64,000 nt of DNA, taken from NCBI RefSeq assembly GCF_000024005.1, contig NC_013132.1, positions 186,001-250,000 of the forward strand, read 5' to 3'. Source of the DNA: Chitinophaga pinensis DSM 2588. Lineage in GTDB: Bacteria; Bacteroidota; Bacteroidia; Chitinophagales; Chitinophagaceae. Below, piece after piece: positions 8,978 through 19,341 of this stretch. Both the position numbers and the translations under genes were made by a program. Position 1 is the stretch's first letter; each line of letters begins with the position of its first letter. Below the pieces are notes generated by a model that saw only the letters and a list, made by a program, of their open reading frames with translations, did no database searches and was not told where the DNA came from.

Positions 8978-9019
8978 TAATTCCTAATTCTTAATTCTTA
9001 ATTCCTAATTCCTAATTCG
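8978..9019. repeat. Six tandem heptamers TAATTCY/G
   Basis: Six consecutive 7-nt units (TAATTCC, TAATTCT, TAATTCT, TAATTCC, TAATTCC, TAATTCG) run from 8978 to 9019. The array covers the stop codon of the acetyltransferase gene. Related strings occur at 16775-16935, 24747-24783, 24913-24938 and 25031-25057, so this belongs to a dispersed intergenic family. Confidence 0.8.
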
Positions 9020-9470
9020 CTTCCCTGATCATCTCGATGTGCGGAATATCATCCTCCAGGTACATTTCACTGCTCTGCTGAAAGCCCAATGAACTGTAAA
9101 ACTTATCCAGGTACTGTTGCGCCCCTATTTTGATAGGCACTTTCCCAAAACGATCTTCCACAGTTGCAATGGAATGTTCCATCAGCTTTCTGCCGGTACC
9201 ATTGCCCCTGGCACGGGAAGAAGTTACTACCCGCCCGATTGAGCACATATCGAATTTAATACCAGGGCCGAAAATGCGTGTATAGGCCACCAGTTCATTG
9301 TTCAGTGTATCGTCATATCCCAGAATATGCAATGCCAGCTGATCTGCATTATCCATGTCCTGAAAAACGCAGTTCTGCTCTACAACAAACACTTCACTAC
9401 GCAGCCGCAACAGGGCATACAGCTCCTGTGTGGTCAGCTCCTCAAATGTCTTAATGGTCCACTTTATCAT
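9012..9470 (-). CDS. ElaA-type GNAT N-acetyltransferase
   Basis: A 152-aa GCN5-related acetyltransferase of the ElaA subgroup, recognised by RxxVFVVEQ (residues 24-32) and FQDMDNAD (36-43). The acetyl-CoA loop is RARGNGTG (86-93), preceded by the beta4 strand GRVVTS. The acyl acceptor is unknown. The stop codon TAG (9012-9014) falls inside a tandem heptamer repeat, which suggests the repeat is tolerated at or shaped the gene end. It is a single gene facing left, convergent with the DUF6048 gene. Confidence 0.85.
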   Translation of the reverse strand: MIKWTIKTFEELTTQELYALLRLRSEVFVVEQNCVFQDMDNADQLALHILGYDDTLNNELVAYTRIFGPGIKFDMCSIGRVVTSSRARGNGTGRKLMEHSIATVEDRFGKVPIKIGAQQYLDKFYSSLGFQQSSEMYLEDDIPHIEMIREAN

Positions 9471-9625
9471 AAGAAGAGGATTTTATTGATTCCCAGATGC
9501 AAGATAATCAATTACTAATGTCACGAAATAATAGGCTCATCCATCGTAATTACTCATAAAACAATCTCCCGGAATCCGGCAATAAATAATAAATTAGCGC
9601 GAATTAACGAGAAACAGCATAGATT

Positions 9626-11125
9626 ATGAGTACCCAAGCCATGCCATTCCTTTCACTGAAGCATATCACTGTTCGTTACCTGGATAAGACCCTTTTTACC
9701 GGCCTGGACTGGCATATCAACAAAGGAGAGAACTGGGCGATTACTGGCCCCAGCGGCTCCGGAAAATCAGCCCTGCTAAGTACTATCGCAGGAAAATTCA
9801 ATGTTATCAACGGTAGTATACAACATCATTTCAGCGATACCTTTCGTAGCGAACATACTGTTACCGATCCATATTTCACCTACCGGGACCTCCTGGCACT
9901 GGTAGGCCACCATCATACTTTCAGAAACCGTTCCAATACCACAACGGATTTCTATTATCAGCAGCGGTTCAATAGCATGGATTCTTCCGATGCGCCTACG
10001 GTACGGGAATACCTCTACGGAGAATCCGGTGGTACGCCCGAACAGACGCCCATCCTGGAACCACTGCGGATCCCGGCACTGATGGACAAAGAACTGATTA
10101 AACTCTCCAACGGGGAAACCCGTCGTGTGATGATCGCAAAGTCCCTGTTGAAGCAACCGGTATTGCTCATGCTGGATAATCCCTTCACCGGACTGGATGT
10201 ACAGACGCGTAAGCATTTCAGTGAGATGGTGAATAAGATCATCGCCAATGGTACAACCGTCCTGCTGGTAACCTCTCCTTCAGAAGTACCTGAAAATATT
10301 ACCCATGTACTGACACTAGAGGATGGCCAGGTAACCGGCAAGTATACACGGGAAGAATACCTGAAAATACCACAGCCACTCAGTACACAAGACTGGCAGG
10401 TGGACGAGGACAAGATCCGGGCGATCGTAAAAAATACGAAATCTCCGTTTGAGACCATCATCCGGATGGACCACATAAAAGTGCAGTATGGCGAACATTT
10501 GATCCTGGACGATGTTAACTGGTTAGTGAAACCCAATGATAAATGGGCCCTCTTAGGTCATAATGGCGCTGGTAAATCAACCCTGCTGAGCCTGATCAAT
10601 GGTGATAATCCACAGGCTTATGCCCAGGAACTGTACCTGTTTGACCGTAAACGTGGCACCGGAGAAAGTATCTGGGATATCAAAAAGAAGATAGGTTTTG
10701 TGTCACCCGAACTCCACCAATACTTCCAGGCAGGTAGTAATTGTCTGCAGGTAGTAGTTTCCGGATTTTTTGACATCATTGGCAGCAGTAAGCCGGGTAC
10801 CGAAGAACAGCAGGCACATGCAGCCGCATGGATGGATATCCTGGATATCGCTTCATACGCCTCCCACGCCTTCAAAGGAGTACCCGAAAGTGTACAGCGA
10901 CTGACCCTCCTGGCCCGCGCCCTGGTAAAAGAACCCCCATTGCTCATTTTCGACGAACCCTGCCAGGGACTCGACCAGCAACAAAAAGAACATTTTAAAC
11001 ATGTAATAGATACCCTGTGTAATGTGATGGATCTAACCCTGATCTTCGTTACACATTATCAGGAAGAAATTCCATCGGCCGTTACCAAAGTATTAAAACT
11101 AGAAAGGGGAAAGGTTATATATTAA
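9626..11125 (+). CDS. Double ABC ATPase, ModF/PhrA-like
   Basis: A 499-aa protein with two ABC domains and no membrane segment. Domain 1 has GPSGSGKSA near residue 52 and signature LSNGETRRV. Domain 2 has GHNGAGKST near 313, but its signature is the degenerate VPESVQR in place of LSGGQ, followed by LLIFDEPCQGLD. The architecture resembles ModF (PhrA). That group is associated with molybdate transport by name, but its role is poorly defined, and no modABC lies here. A non-transport regulatory ATPase is equally possible. Start ATG at 9626; no Shine-Dalgarno sequence. Confidence 0.75.
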   Translation: MSTQAMPFLSLKHITVRYLDKTLFTGLDWHINKGENWAITGPSGSGKSALLSTIAGKFNVINGSIQHHFSDTFRSEHTVTDPYFTYRDLLALVGHHHTFRNRSNTTTDFYYQQRFNSMDSSDAPTVREYLYGESGGTPEQTPILEPLRIPALMDKELIKLSNGETRRVMIAKSLLKQPVLLMLDNPFTGLDVQTRKHFSEMVNKIIANGTTVLLVTSPSEVPENITHVLTLEDGQVTGKYTREEYLKIPQPLSTQDWQVDEDKIRAIVKNTKSPFETIIRMDHIKVQYGEHLILDDVNWLVKPNDKWALLGHNGAGKSTLLSLINGDNPQAYAQELYLFDRKRGTGESIWDIKKKIGFVSPELHQYFQAGSNCLQVVVSGFFDIIGSSKPGTEEQQAHAAAWMDILDIASYASHAFKGVPESVQRLTLLARALVKEPPLLIFDEPCQGLDQQQKEHFKHVIDTLCNVMDLTLIFVTHYQEEIPSAVTKVLKLERGKVIY

Positions 11126-11175
11126 TTTAATAACGCATTTGTTTACCTTTATATCTTAAACAGCATTTAAGCCTC

Positions 11176-14100
11176 ATGGGTCCCAAAAAACGTCTGGCGG
11201 TCGTCTCCGCCTTTGCTGTGTGCCTGTTAATCTCTTGCATCACAGCCTGTAGAAATACAAAAAAAGTCATGAACCCTGCACTGGCGAAATACATCGAAGC
11301 CTATACCGCCGGTGTTATTTCCAGGCAGAGCACTATCCGGGTACAATTAACCAGTAATGCGAATGTAACCCACACACAGAACGAACCTGTGGACGAAGAT
11401 CTGTTCAAATTCAGTCCTGGTATCAAAGGAAAAGCCTACTGGGTAGATGCGACCACGATCGAATTCCGACCGGATGCCAACCTGGAATCCGGCAAAACCT
11501 ATAATGCCACCTTTAAACTGGGTAAGGTCATGAAGGTGGAAAGTGACCTGAAAGAATTTGACTTCGAATTCAAAGTCATCAAACCTTCCTACGCTATCGA
11601 GGATTACGGCCTGAAAGCTACTAACAGCAGTACGCTGAATAAAATGACTTTCTCCGGCGCCATCACAACCGCCGATACCGAAGATCCACAACAGATAGAA
11701 AAGATCGTCAACGCTTCCTATCAGGGTAAAAAAGTAGCGATCACCTGGCAGCACAATGCGGCTGACAAGATCTCTACCTTCACCATAGACAACCTGGCCC
11801 GTGCTGACAAAGGACAAGGCTCCCGTCAGCTGGAAGTCACCTGGGATGGTAAACCGCTGAAAGTAGATAATGTATCTGGTAAAAAGACGGTAGAAGTACC
11901 TGCTATCTCCGACTTTAAAGTACTGGAGGTACGTGCGGTAGCCGAGGAAGAACAATACATCCTGGTACAGTTCTCCGACCCTGTCAGCGTAGCACAGTCC
12001 CTGGATGGTCTGATCGGCGTAAGTGGTGTAAGCGATCTCCGCTTCTCCATTGATGGTAGTGAGGTAAAAGTATTTGGTCCGACCAGATTTGAAGGCAACT
12101 TTAATGTCATCGTCAATGAAGGCATACTAAACGTAGCGGATGCGAAACTTGAGCAAAGCTTTTCTGCGAATGTAGTCTTCGAAAATACGCAGCCTTCCGT
12201 TACCATTCCGGGCAAAGGAGTCATCCTGCCGGAAAGCAATAAACTGGTGATGCCATTCGAAGCAGTGAACCTCAGTGCTGTAGATGTGACCATCATCAAG
12301 ATCTATGAAAACAATATCCCGCAATATCTCCAGCAGAACTCACTGGATGGCAGTCAGGAACTGCGCCGCGTAGGTCGTCCCGTAGTGGAAAAGACCATTC
12401 GCCTGGATGCTGATAAATCCCTGAACCTGCATAAGCGCAACCGCTTCTTCCTCGATATGGAGAAACTGCTGCGTACTGAACCGGGAGCCATCTATCGTGT
12501 AACGATCGGTTTCCGTAAATCATACTCCCTGCTGGGTTGCTCCTCAACTGATAGTGGCAGCGACAGCGAGAGTAACAGCGAAGAAAGCGAAGAAGAGTAT
12601 TATGGCGGTTACTACGGCAATGACAAAGTCGATGAAGACGATGATTTCTGGCGCCGTTATGATAGCTATTATCCTTACGGTTATTCCTGGGAACAGCGTG
12701 ATAACCCATGCTCCAATTCCTATTACAATAAAGACAGATGGGCTTCCCGTAACGTCTTCTCCTCCAATATCGGTCTGACCGCTAAACGAGGAAATGACAA
12801 CAGTATGCTCATTGCTGTAACAGATATCCGCGACACGAAGCCAATGATCGGTGTCGAACTGGAACTCCTTGATTACCAGAACCAGGTGATCTTCAAAACG
12901 AAAAGTGATGGAGATGGTCTGGCTACTTTCGATCTGAAACGTAAACCATACCTGCTGATCGCCAAAAAAGACGCAGAAAGAGGTTACCTGAAACTCGATG
13001 ATGGTAACTCCCTGCCACTGGGTCGTTTTGATGTAAAAGGTGAAGACGTACAAAGCGGTATCAAAGGATTCCTCTATGGTGAACGTGGCGTATGGCGTCC
13101 CGGAGATACCCTGTTCCTGTCCTTCATACTGGAAGACAAACAAAAGAAACTGCCGGAAAATCACCCGGTAACACTGGAACTCTACAATCCGAAAGGACAA
13201 CTGTACAGACAACTCAATGCCTTACAGTCTGTAAACGGATTCTACAGCTTTACAACAGCCACCGGCGCGAATGATCCTACCGGTAACTGGACCGCTAAAG
13301 TAAAAGTAGGTGGAGCCGTATTTACCAAAAACCTGCGTATCGAAACCGTAAAGCCTAACAGGCTGAAAATAGACCTGAACTTTGGTAAGAACACAACACT
13401 TTCCAAAGCAGATGCGACAGAAGGTTCCCTGAATGCCCGCTGGATGTTTGGCGCTACCGCACAAAACCTGAAAGCGAAAGTAGACGTCTCTTTAACACAG
13501 CAGACAACCAGCTTTAAAAACTTCCAGAACTACCATTTTGATGATCCGATCACACACTTCGAATCAGAAAGCAAGACAATCTTCGAAAGCAGTCTGAATG
13601 AAAATGGTACCGCTCCGGTAAAAGTAAATCTGCCACTGGGCAAATTGGCGCCTGGTCAGCTGAAAGCCAGCTTTGAGATCAAGGTGTTTGAACCTGGTGG
13701 TGATTTCAGTATCGATCATTTCTCCATGCCATACAATCCGTTCGCCAGCTATGCAGGTATCAGAATGCCTGAAGGCGACCGTATGACAGGTATGCTGCTC
13801 ACTGATAAAGATCACCCGATCAGCATTGTCAATGTAGACGAAAATGGCAACCTGCTCAGCGGTAACCAGGATGTACAGGTTGAACTGTATAAAGTACGCT
13901 GGCGCTGGTGGTGGGATGAAAACAGTGAAGATGAATTCAGCAACTTCACTCAGGATAGCTACAACCAGCTGTTGAAAAAAGAAACCATGACATTACATGG
14001 TGGTAAAGGCACCTGGAACCTGCAGATCAAATACCCTGACTGGGGTCGCTATCTCGTACGTGTAAAAGACCTGAAGAGTGGTCATACCACCGGACAGGCC

Positions 14101-16770
14101 GTATATATCGACTGGCCGGGATGGGCCGAAAGGGTACAGAAAGAAAACCCTTCTGAAGCAGCTATGCTGGTATTCACATCAGATAAAAGCCAGTATAACG
14201 TAGGTGATGATATCACCCTTACCATCCCAAGCAGCGAAGGCGGCCGCGGACTGGTAAGCATAGAAAGCGGCAGCAAAGTGCTGAAGACTTTCTGGATCAG
14301 CACCGAGAAAGGACAGACCGTTTACAAGTTCAAGGCGGAAAAAGAAATGTCGCCTAACATCTACGTCAACGTAAGCCTGTTGCAGAAACATGCACAGACA
14401 GTCAACGACCTGCCGATCCGTATGTACGGTGTTATTCCGATCACGATCAATGACGCCAATACCGTCCTGAAACCGGTGATCACGATGCCTGATAAACTGG
14501 AACCAGAACAGAATGCCAGCATCACCGTATCTGAAGCAAACGGTAAATCCATGACTTATACCATCGCACTGGTGGATGAAGGTTTGCTGGATCTGACCCG
14601 TTTCAAAACACCCGATCCGCATAGTGCCTTCTATGCACGTGAAGCACTGGGCGTTAAAACATGGGATCTCTTCGATTATGTAATTGGTGCATGGGGCGGC
14701 GATATGGAACGCATCCTCAGCATTGGTGGTGACGAGGGACTGAATAAAAATGCCGGCAGCGCGAAAGCAAACCGCTTCAAGCCTGTGGTAATTTTCATGG
14801 GACCATTCACTTCCAAAGGAGGTAAACAGACACATAATTTCAAACTCCCACCATATGTAGGTTCTGTGAAAGCGATGGTAGTAGCAGGACAGGATGGTGC
14901 TTACGGGGCTGCTGAAAAAGCAGTAGCGGTGAAGAAACCATTGATGCTGCTGACTACATTACCACGCGTACTGGGTCCTTCAGAAACGATCCAGTTGCCG
15001 GTAACTGTATTTGGTATGGAGAACAATATCCGTTCGGCGAAAGTAACACTGGCTACCAGTCCGCTGCTGGAAGTAGTAGGCGAGCGTACCAAAACGGTAA
15101 CATTCGCACAACCAGGCGAACAGATCGTATACTTCGACGTACGTGTTAAACCACAGGTCGGTGTGGCAAAAGTGAAAGTGACCGCTACCAGCGGCGCTGC
15201 AAAAGCAGAAGACGAAACAGAACTGGAAGTGCGTAATCCTAACCCGGTCATCACTACCGTTCAGGAATCCACATTACAGGCGGGTCAAAGCTGGAGCACT
15301 GCCTACAAACCTGCGGGTATGGCTGGCACCAACACCGGTGTACTGGAAGTATCCACTATTCCTGCACTGAATCTGGCGAAACGCCTGAACTACCTGATAC
15401 AATATCCGCACGGTTGTGTAGAACAAACCACCTCCGGCGTATTCCCGCAGCTGGCACTAAATCAGCTGATGGACCTGAAACCGAACGAACTGGCCAATAT
15501 CGAGAAAAACGTAAAAGCCGGTATCGGACGCCTGAAAGGCTTCCAGACTTCTGACGGAGGTCTGAGCTACTGGCCGGGTGAAGCGAAAGCTGACGAGTGG
15601 GGTACCAACTATGCCGGTCACTTCCTGCTGGAAGCACAGGCAAAAGGATACGAACTGCCAGCGGGTATGCTCGACCAATGGAAGAAATACCAGCGTAATA
15701 AGGCAGGTTCATGGGCGCCGTCTACCACTAACTTCTATGGTGGCGACCTCACACAGGCATACCGCCTTTACCTGCTGGCACTGGCCAAAATACCAGAACT
15801 GGGTGCTATGAACCGTCTGAGAGAGTTTAAGTACCTGTCTGTTGAAGCGAAATGGAGACTGGCTGCTGCCTATAAATTATCGGGTCAGCCGGAACTGGCA
15901 AACAGCCTGGTACAAAACCTTCCAACAGAGGTAAAACCATTCAATCAGCTGGGTGGTACCTTCGGTTCCGACCTGCGTGATAAAGCGATGATACTGGAAA
16001 CACTGACAATCCTCGGACAGCGTAACCGCGCTAACGAACTGTTACGTCAGATCGCTGCTAATCTCTCACAGGAAACCTGGTACAGCACACAGACTACTGC
16101 ATACGCACTCATTGCAGTGGCCAAATATTGTGGTGTAAATACCAGCGGTAACAAAATGAACTTCAGTTACACCCTGAACGGCAGCAGCAATACTGTAAAT
16201 GCCGCGTCTTACGTAACACAGGTACCTGTTACTGTTAATAGTGATGGTAATATCAGCATCCAGAACAAAGGCCAGAACGTACTGTATACACGCCTGATCC
16301 TTCAGGGACGTCCGGAAGCCGGTCAGGAACCAAACGTTCCAAACAATCCTGATGTACTGGATATACAGGTGAAATACAGCACCCGCGACGGTAAAGTACT
16401 GGATCCTGCCACGCTGCGTCAGGGCGCTGACTTCATGGCAACAGTGACCATCCATAACCCTGGCAAACGTGGTTACTATGAGCAGATGGCACTGACTGAA
16501 ATATTCCCGAGCGGATGGGAGATCATCAATACCCGTCTGCTGGAAAATGACAGCACCTTCAGTTCATCACCATTTACTTACAAAGACATCCGTGATGACA
16601 GGGTATACACTTACTTCAACCTGGAAGAAGGCAAAACCCGCACTTATAATGTCCTGCTGAATGCAGCCTACCTCGGCCGTTACTATCTGCCGGCGGTATC
16701 CTGTGAAGCGATGTATGATAATACCATACACGCATTCCTGCCAGGTAAATGGGTGGAAGTGGTGAAGTAA
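11176..16770 (+). CDS. Bacterial alpha-2-macroglobulin family lipoprotein
   Basis: A 1864-aa periplasmic protease trap. A signal peptide ends in a lipobox with C25, so it is probably lipidated. Repeated beta-sandwich macroglobulin domains fill the first two thirds. The thioester motif C1414-V-E-Q1417 is intact, in the helical thioester domain (about 1380-1690). Residues about 457-515 form an unusual insert rich in Ser, Glu, Asp and Tyr, before a Tyr/Trp/Asn-rich stretch. By analogy with E. coli YfhM, it would covalently trap proteases that breach the outer membrane. pbpC follows on the same strand, the conserved pairing for this family. A hairpin and a repeat lie between the two genes. Confidence 0.93.
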   Translation: MGPKKRLAVVSAFAVCLLISCITACRNTKKVMNPALAKYIEAYTAGVISRQSTIRVQLTSNANVTHTQNEPVDEDLFKFSPGIKGKAYWVDATTIEFRPDANLESGKTYNATFKLGKVMKVESDLKEFDFEFKVIKPSYAIEDYGLKATNSSTLNKMTFSGAITTADTEDPQQIEKIVNASYQGKKVAITWQHNAADKISTFTIDNLARADKGQGSRQLEVTWDGKPLKVDNVSGKKTVEVPAISDFKVLEVRAVAEEEQYILVQFSDPVSVAQSLDGLIGVSGVSDLRFSIDGSEVKVFGPTRFEGNFNVIVNEGILNVADAKLEQSFSANVVFENTQPSVTIPGKGVILPESNKLVMPFEAVNLSAVDVTIIKIYENNIPQYLQQNSLDGSQELRRVGRPVVEKTIRLDADKSLNLHKRNRFFLDMEKLLRTEPGAIYRVTIGFRKSYSLLGCSSTDSGSDSESNSEESEEEYYGGYYGNDKVDEDDDFWRRYDSYYPYGYSWEQRDNPCSNSYYNKDRWASRNVFSSNIGLTAKRGNDNSMLIAVTDIRDTKPMIGVELELLDYQNQVIFKTKSDGDGLATFDLKRKPYLLIAKKDAERGYLKLDDGNSLPLGRFDVKGEDVQSGIKGFLYGERGVWRPGDTLFLSFILEDKQKKLPENHPVTLELYNPKGQLYRQLNALQSVNGFYSFTTATGANDPTGNWTAKVKVGGAVFTKNLRIETVKPNRLKIDLNFGKNTTLSKADATEGSLNARWMFGATAQNLKAKVDVSLTQQTTSFKNFQNYHFDDPITHFESESKTIFESSLNENGTAPVKVNLPLGKLAPGQLKASFEIKVFEPGGDFSIDHFSMPYNPFASYAGIRMPEGDRMTGMLLTDKDHPISIVNVDENGNLLSGNQDVQVELYKVRWRWWWDENSEDEFSNFTQDSYNQLLKKETMTLHGGKGTWNLQIKYPDWGRYLVRVKDLKSGHTTGQAVYIDWPGWAERVQKENPSEAAMLVFTSDKSQYNVGDDITLTIPSSEGGRGLVSIESGSKVLKTFWISTEKGQTVYKFKAEKEMSPNIYVNVSLLQKHAQTVNDLPIRMYGVIPITINDANTVLKPVITMPDKLEPEQNASITVSEANGKSMTYTIALVDEGLLDLTRFKTPDPHSAFYAREALGVKTWDLFDYVIGAWGGDMERILSIGGDEGLNKNAGSAKANRFKPVVIFMGPFTSKGGKQTHNFKLPPYVGSVKAMVVAGQDGAYGAAEKAVAVKKPLMLLTTLPRVLGPSETIQLPVTVFGMENNIRSAKVTLATSPLLEVVGERTKTVTFAQPGEQIVYFDVRVKPQVGVAKVKVTATSGAAKAEDETELEVRNPNPVITTVQESTLQAGQSWSTAYKPAGMAGTNTGVLEVSTIPALNLAKRLNYLIQYPHGCVEQTTSGVFPQLALNQLMDLKPNELANIEKNVKAGIGRLKGFQTSDGGLSYWPGEAKADEWGTNYAGHFLLEAQAKGYELPAGMLDQWKKYQRNKAGSWAPSTTNFYGGDLTQAYRLYLLALAKIPELGAMNRLREFKYLSVEAKWRLAAAYKLSGQPELANSLVQNLPTEVKPFNQLGGTFGSDLRDKAMILETLTILGQRNRANELLRQIAANLSQETWYSTQTTAYALIAVAKYCGVNTSGNKMNFSYTLNGSSNTVNAASYVTQVPVTVNSDGNISIQNKGQNVLYTRLILQGRPEAGQEPNVPNNPDVLDIQVKYSTRDGKVLDPATLRQGADFMATVTIHNPGKRGYYEQMALTEIFPSGWEIINTRLLENDSTFSSSPFTYKDIRDDRVYTYFNLEEGKTRTYNVLLNAAYLGRYYLPAVSCEAMYDNTIHAFLPGKWVEVVK

Positions 16771-16774
16771 TGAA

Positions 16775-16920
16775 GAATTAAAAATTAAGAGTTCATACCT
16801 AAAGGGCGCTTCAGTACATGAGGCGCCCTTCTTATTTATAGCACGAACACCAGGTGGATATCCTTATCTACTTCTCTATCAGGCAATCTTCGCTGCATTC
16901 CAATTCTTAATTATTAATTC
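16775..16920. repeat. Short element with 16-bp inverted termini (MITE-like)
   Basis: GAATTAAAAATTAAGA at 16775-16790 is matched in inverted orientation (15 of 16) at 16905-16920. It encloses 114 nt between the A2M stop and the pbpC start. Further TTAATTC units run on to about 16935. No ORF lies inside. The termini resemble the other TAATTC repeats of the window, so this may be a degenerate dispersed element. Confidence 0.5.
16802..16830 (+). terminator. Hairpin after the A2M gene
   Basis: AAGGGCGC (16802-16809) pairs with GCGCCCTT (16823-16830), and the 3' side runs into CTTATTT. It lies 31 nt past the stop and probably attenuates transcription before pbpC. Confidence 0.6.
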
Positions 16921-16941
16921 TTAATTCTTAATTTCGTTTTT

Positions 16942-19335
16942 ATGTCTCCCTGGTTCCGAAAACGTAAATGGTGGCTCATTGCCGCAACACTACTCCTTAT
17001 ACTCTACATCTTTTGTATCCCTTCCCGTCTTTTCACCACACCGACCTCATTTGTAATTGAAGACAGTAACGGCGAATTACTAAGCGCAACCATCGCTACA
17101 GACGGGCAATGGCGATTCCCGGCTGACAAACGGGTACCTGAAAAATTTGCTGCCTGTATTGTAGCGTATGAAGACAAACGCTTCTATCATCACTGGGGCG
17201 TAGATCTACTGGCATTGGGACGTGCGATCAGACAGAACCTCAGCAGTAAAAAGGTAGTGAGTGGCGGTAGTACGCTCACCATGCAGGTGATACGCCTCTC
17301 CCGCAATAAAGAGCGTAATATCTTTCAGAAGCTGATTGAAGCGGTGATGGCAACCAGGATGGAGTTTTCCTATTCCAAAAAAAGTATTCTCTCCTTATAC
17401 GCAGGTAATGCACCTTTCGGCGGAAACGTCGTAGGACTGGAAGCTGCTTCCTGGCGATACTATGGTCGTAGTGCGACACAATTGTCATGGGGGGAAACGG
17501 CGGCGTTGGCGGTATTGCCCAATAGTCCGGCCCTGGTACACCCCGGTCGTAACCGGCAGATCTTATTACGCAAAAGGAATCAGTTACTGGAAAGGTTATG
17601 GCATAATGAAACCATTGATAGTGTAACCTGTCAGCTGGCTGAACTGGAACCATTACCCGATCAGCCCAAAGCATTGCCACAGGATGCACCTCATCTGCTG
17701 GATCGTTTCCGCAGAGATTATCCTGCACAAAAAACCAGGGACGAAAAAGCCGTAACACGTATCCAGACTACATTAGATGCCGCACTTCAGCGGAATGTCA
17801 GCAATATCGTAGAACGATATCATGCTGTTTATAAAGCCAATGGCATCAACAATGCAGCCGCGGTTGTACTGGATGTGGAAACCGGTGATGCATTAGCCTA
17901 TGTAGGAAATATTTATCATCCCGAAGATCCGGAGACGGAAAGCCATGTTGATATTATACAGGCGCCCCGTAGTCCGGGTAGTACACTGAAACCGATTCTG
18001 TATGCGGCCATGCTCACGGATGGGATTATACTACCGCATTCACTGGTACCGGATATTCCTACACAGATAGCCGGATATACACCACAGAACTTTGACCTGG
18101 GTTATGACGGCGCTGTACCTGCCAGTAAGGCACTGGCTCGTTCATTAAACATACCGGCAGTCAGAATGCTGCAACAATACAGGTATGAAAGAATGCACGC
18201 ATTGCTAAAGAAACTGGGTATTACAACATTAAATCAACCACCTGACCACTATGGTCTGTCACTGATATTAGGCGGAGGGGAATCTACCCTCTGGGAAATG
18301 ACAGGTATGTATGCCAGTCTGGCCCGCACACTGCTGCATCTTGAGCAATACAATGGCAAGTATGACGCAGACGACATCCATGCACCGAACTATCGTAAAG
18401 ATGCTAAACGGGTGTCAAAATTTGCCCCTTCTGCCACAGGCGTATTAGATGCAGGCGCGATCTGGTATACCTTTCAGGCAATGGAAGAGGTAATGCGGCC
18501 GGGAGAGGAGATGTTATGGCAACAATTCTCCTCCTCACAGCGTATTGCATGGAAAACAGGTACCAGTTTTGGTTTCAGGGATGGATGGGCAATCGGTGTG
18601 ACGCCACAATACATTGTCGGTGTATGGGTGGGCAATGCCGATGGAGAAGGAAGACCAGGGCTGGTTGGTGTGTCTACTGCTGCACCGATTATGTTTGATG
18701 TATTCAGACTCCTCCATACAGGTAGCTGGTTCAATACTCCATACGATAAGCTGCGGAAGATTGAAGTATGCCGGCAAAGCGGTTACAGGGCCAGCGATCT
18801 TTGTCCGGAGAAAGATTCTATCGCCGTTCCTGCCAACGGTCTTCGTTCAGGACTCTGTCCTTATCATCAGCTGGTGCACCTGGATCATAGCGGTCAATTG
18901 CGCGTGACAGCCGACTGTGAATCCCCTTCCCAGATGCAGCATGTACCCTGGTTTATATTACCGCCTGCCATGGAATTTTACTATCGCACCAAACATAATT
19001 ATCTGCCTTTACCCCCTTATAAACAGGAATGTCTGGCTACCCTCAGTCAGGATAAAGCACCGATGGAGGTGATCTATCCGAGACCCAATGCGCGTATTTA
19101 TGTACCAATAGAGATAGATGGTAAGCCGGGAGAGGCCGTATTTACAGCTACACACCGCAATACGGCAGAAAAGATCTTCTGGCATATGGATGACAGCTAC
19201 CTGGGAACGACGCAGGAATTCCATCAGATGGCTTTACATCCACCAGCAGGTAAACACACCCTTACACTCGTAGATGAGCAGGGCGTGCAGATACATGTGC
19301 CATTTGAGATACTGGAGAAAAAAGGTGAAGACTAA
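16942..19335 (+). CDS. pbpC: Penicillin-binding protein 1C
   Basis: A bifunctional peptidoglycan glycosyltransferase/transpeptidase of 797 aa. One N-terminal membrane helix (about 9-27) is followed by a GT51 domain with AYEDKRFYHHWGVD and GGSTLTMQ. The transpeptidase domain has S347-T-L-K350 and K538-T-G. Next comes a Cys-containing C-terminal region (VCRQSGYRASDLCP) and a BiPBP_C-type beta domain (about 690-797). The partner A2M lies upstream. In the accepted model, PbpC patches the wall while A2M traps the attacking protease. The stop lies 6 nt from the convergent rarA stop. Confidence 0.95.
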   Translation: MSPWFRKRKWWLIAATLLLILYIFCIPSRLFTTPTSFVIEDSNGELLSATIATDGQWRFPADKRVPEKFAACIVAYEDKRFYHHWGVDLLALGRAIRQNLSSKKVVSGGSTLTMQVIRLSRNKERNIFQKLIEAVMATRMEFSYSKKSILSLYAGNAPFGGNVVGLEAASWRYYGRSATQLSWGETAALAVLPNSPALVHPGRNRQILLRKRNQLLERLWHNETIDSVTCQLAELEPLPDQPKALPQDAPHLLDRFRRDYPAQKTRDEKAVTRIQTTLDAALQRNVSNIVERYHAVYKANGINNAAAVVLDVETGDALAYVGNIYHPEDPETESHVDIIQAPRSPGSTLKPILYAAMLTDGIILPHSLVPDIPTQIAGYTPQNFDLGYDGAVPASKALARSLNIPAVRMLQQYRYERMHALLKKLGITTLNQPPDHYGLSLILGGGESTLWEMTGMYASLARTLLHLEQYNGKYDADDIHAPNYRKDAKRVSKFAPSATGVLDAGAIWYTFQAMEEVMRPGEEMLWQQFSSSQRIAWKTGTSFGFRDGWAIGVTPQYIVGVWVGNADGEGRPGLVGVSTAAPIMFDVFRLLHTGSWFNTPYDKLRKIEVCRQSGYRASDLCPEKDSIAVPANGLRSGLCPYHQLVHLDHSGQLRVTADCESPSQMQHVPWFILPPAMEFYYRTKHNYLPLPPYKQECLATLSQDKAPMEVIYPRPNARIYVPIEIDGKPGEAVFTATHRNTAEKIFWHMDDSYLGTTQEFHQMALHPPAGKHTLTLVDEQGVQIHVPFEILEKKGED

Positions 19336-19341
19336 GGCAGA

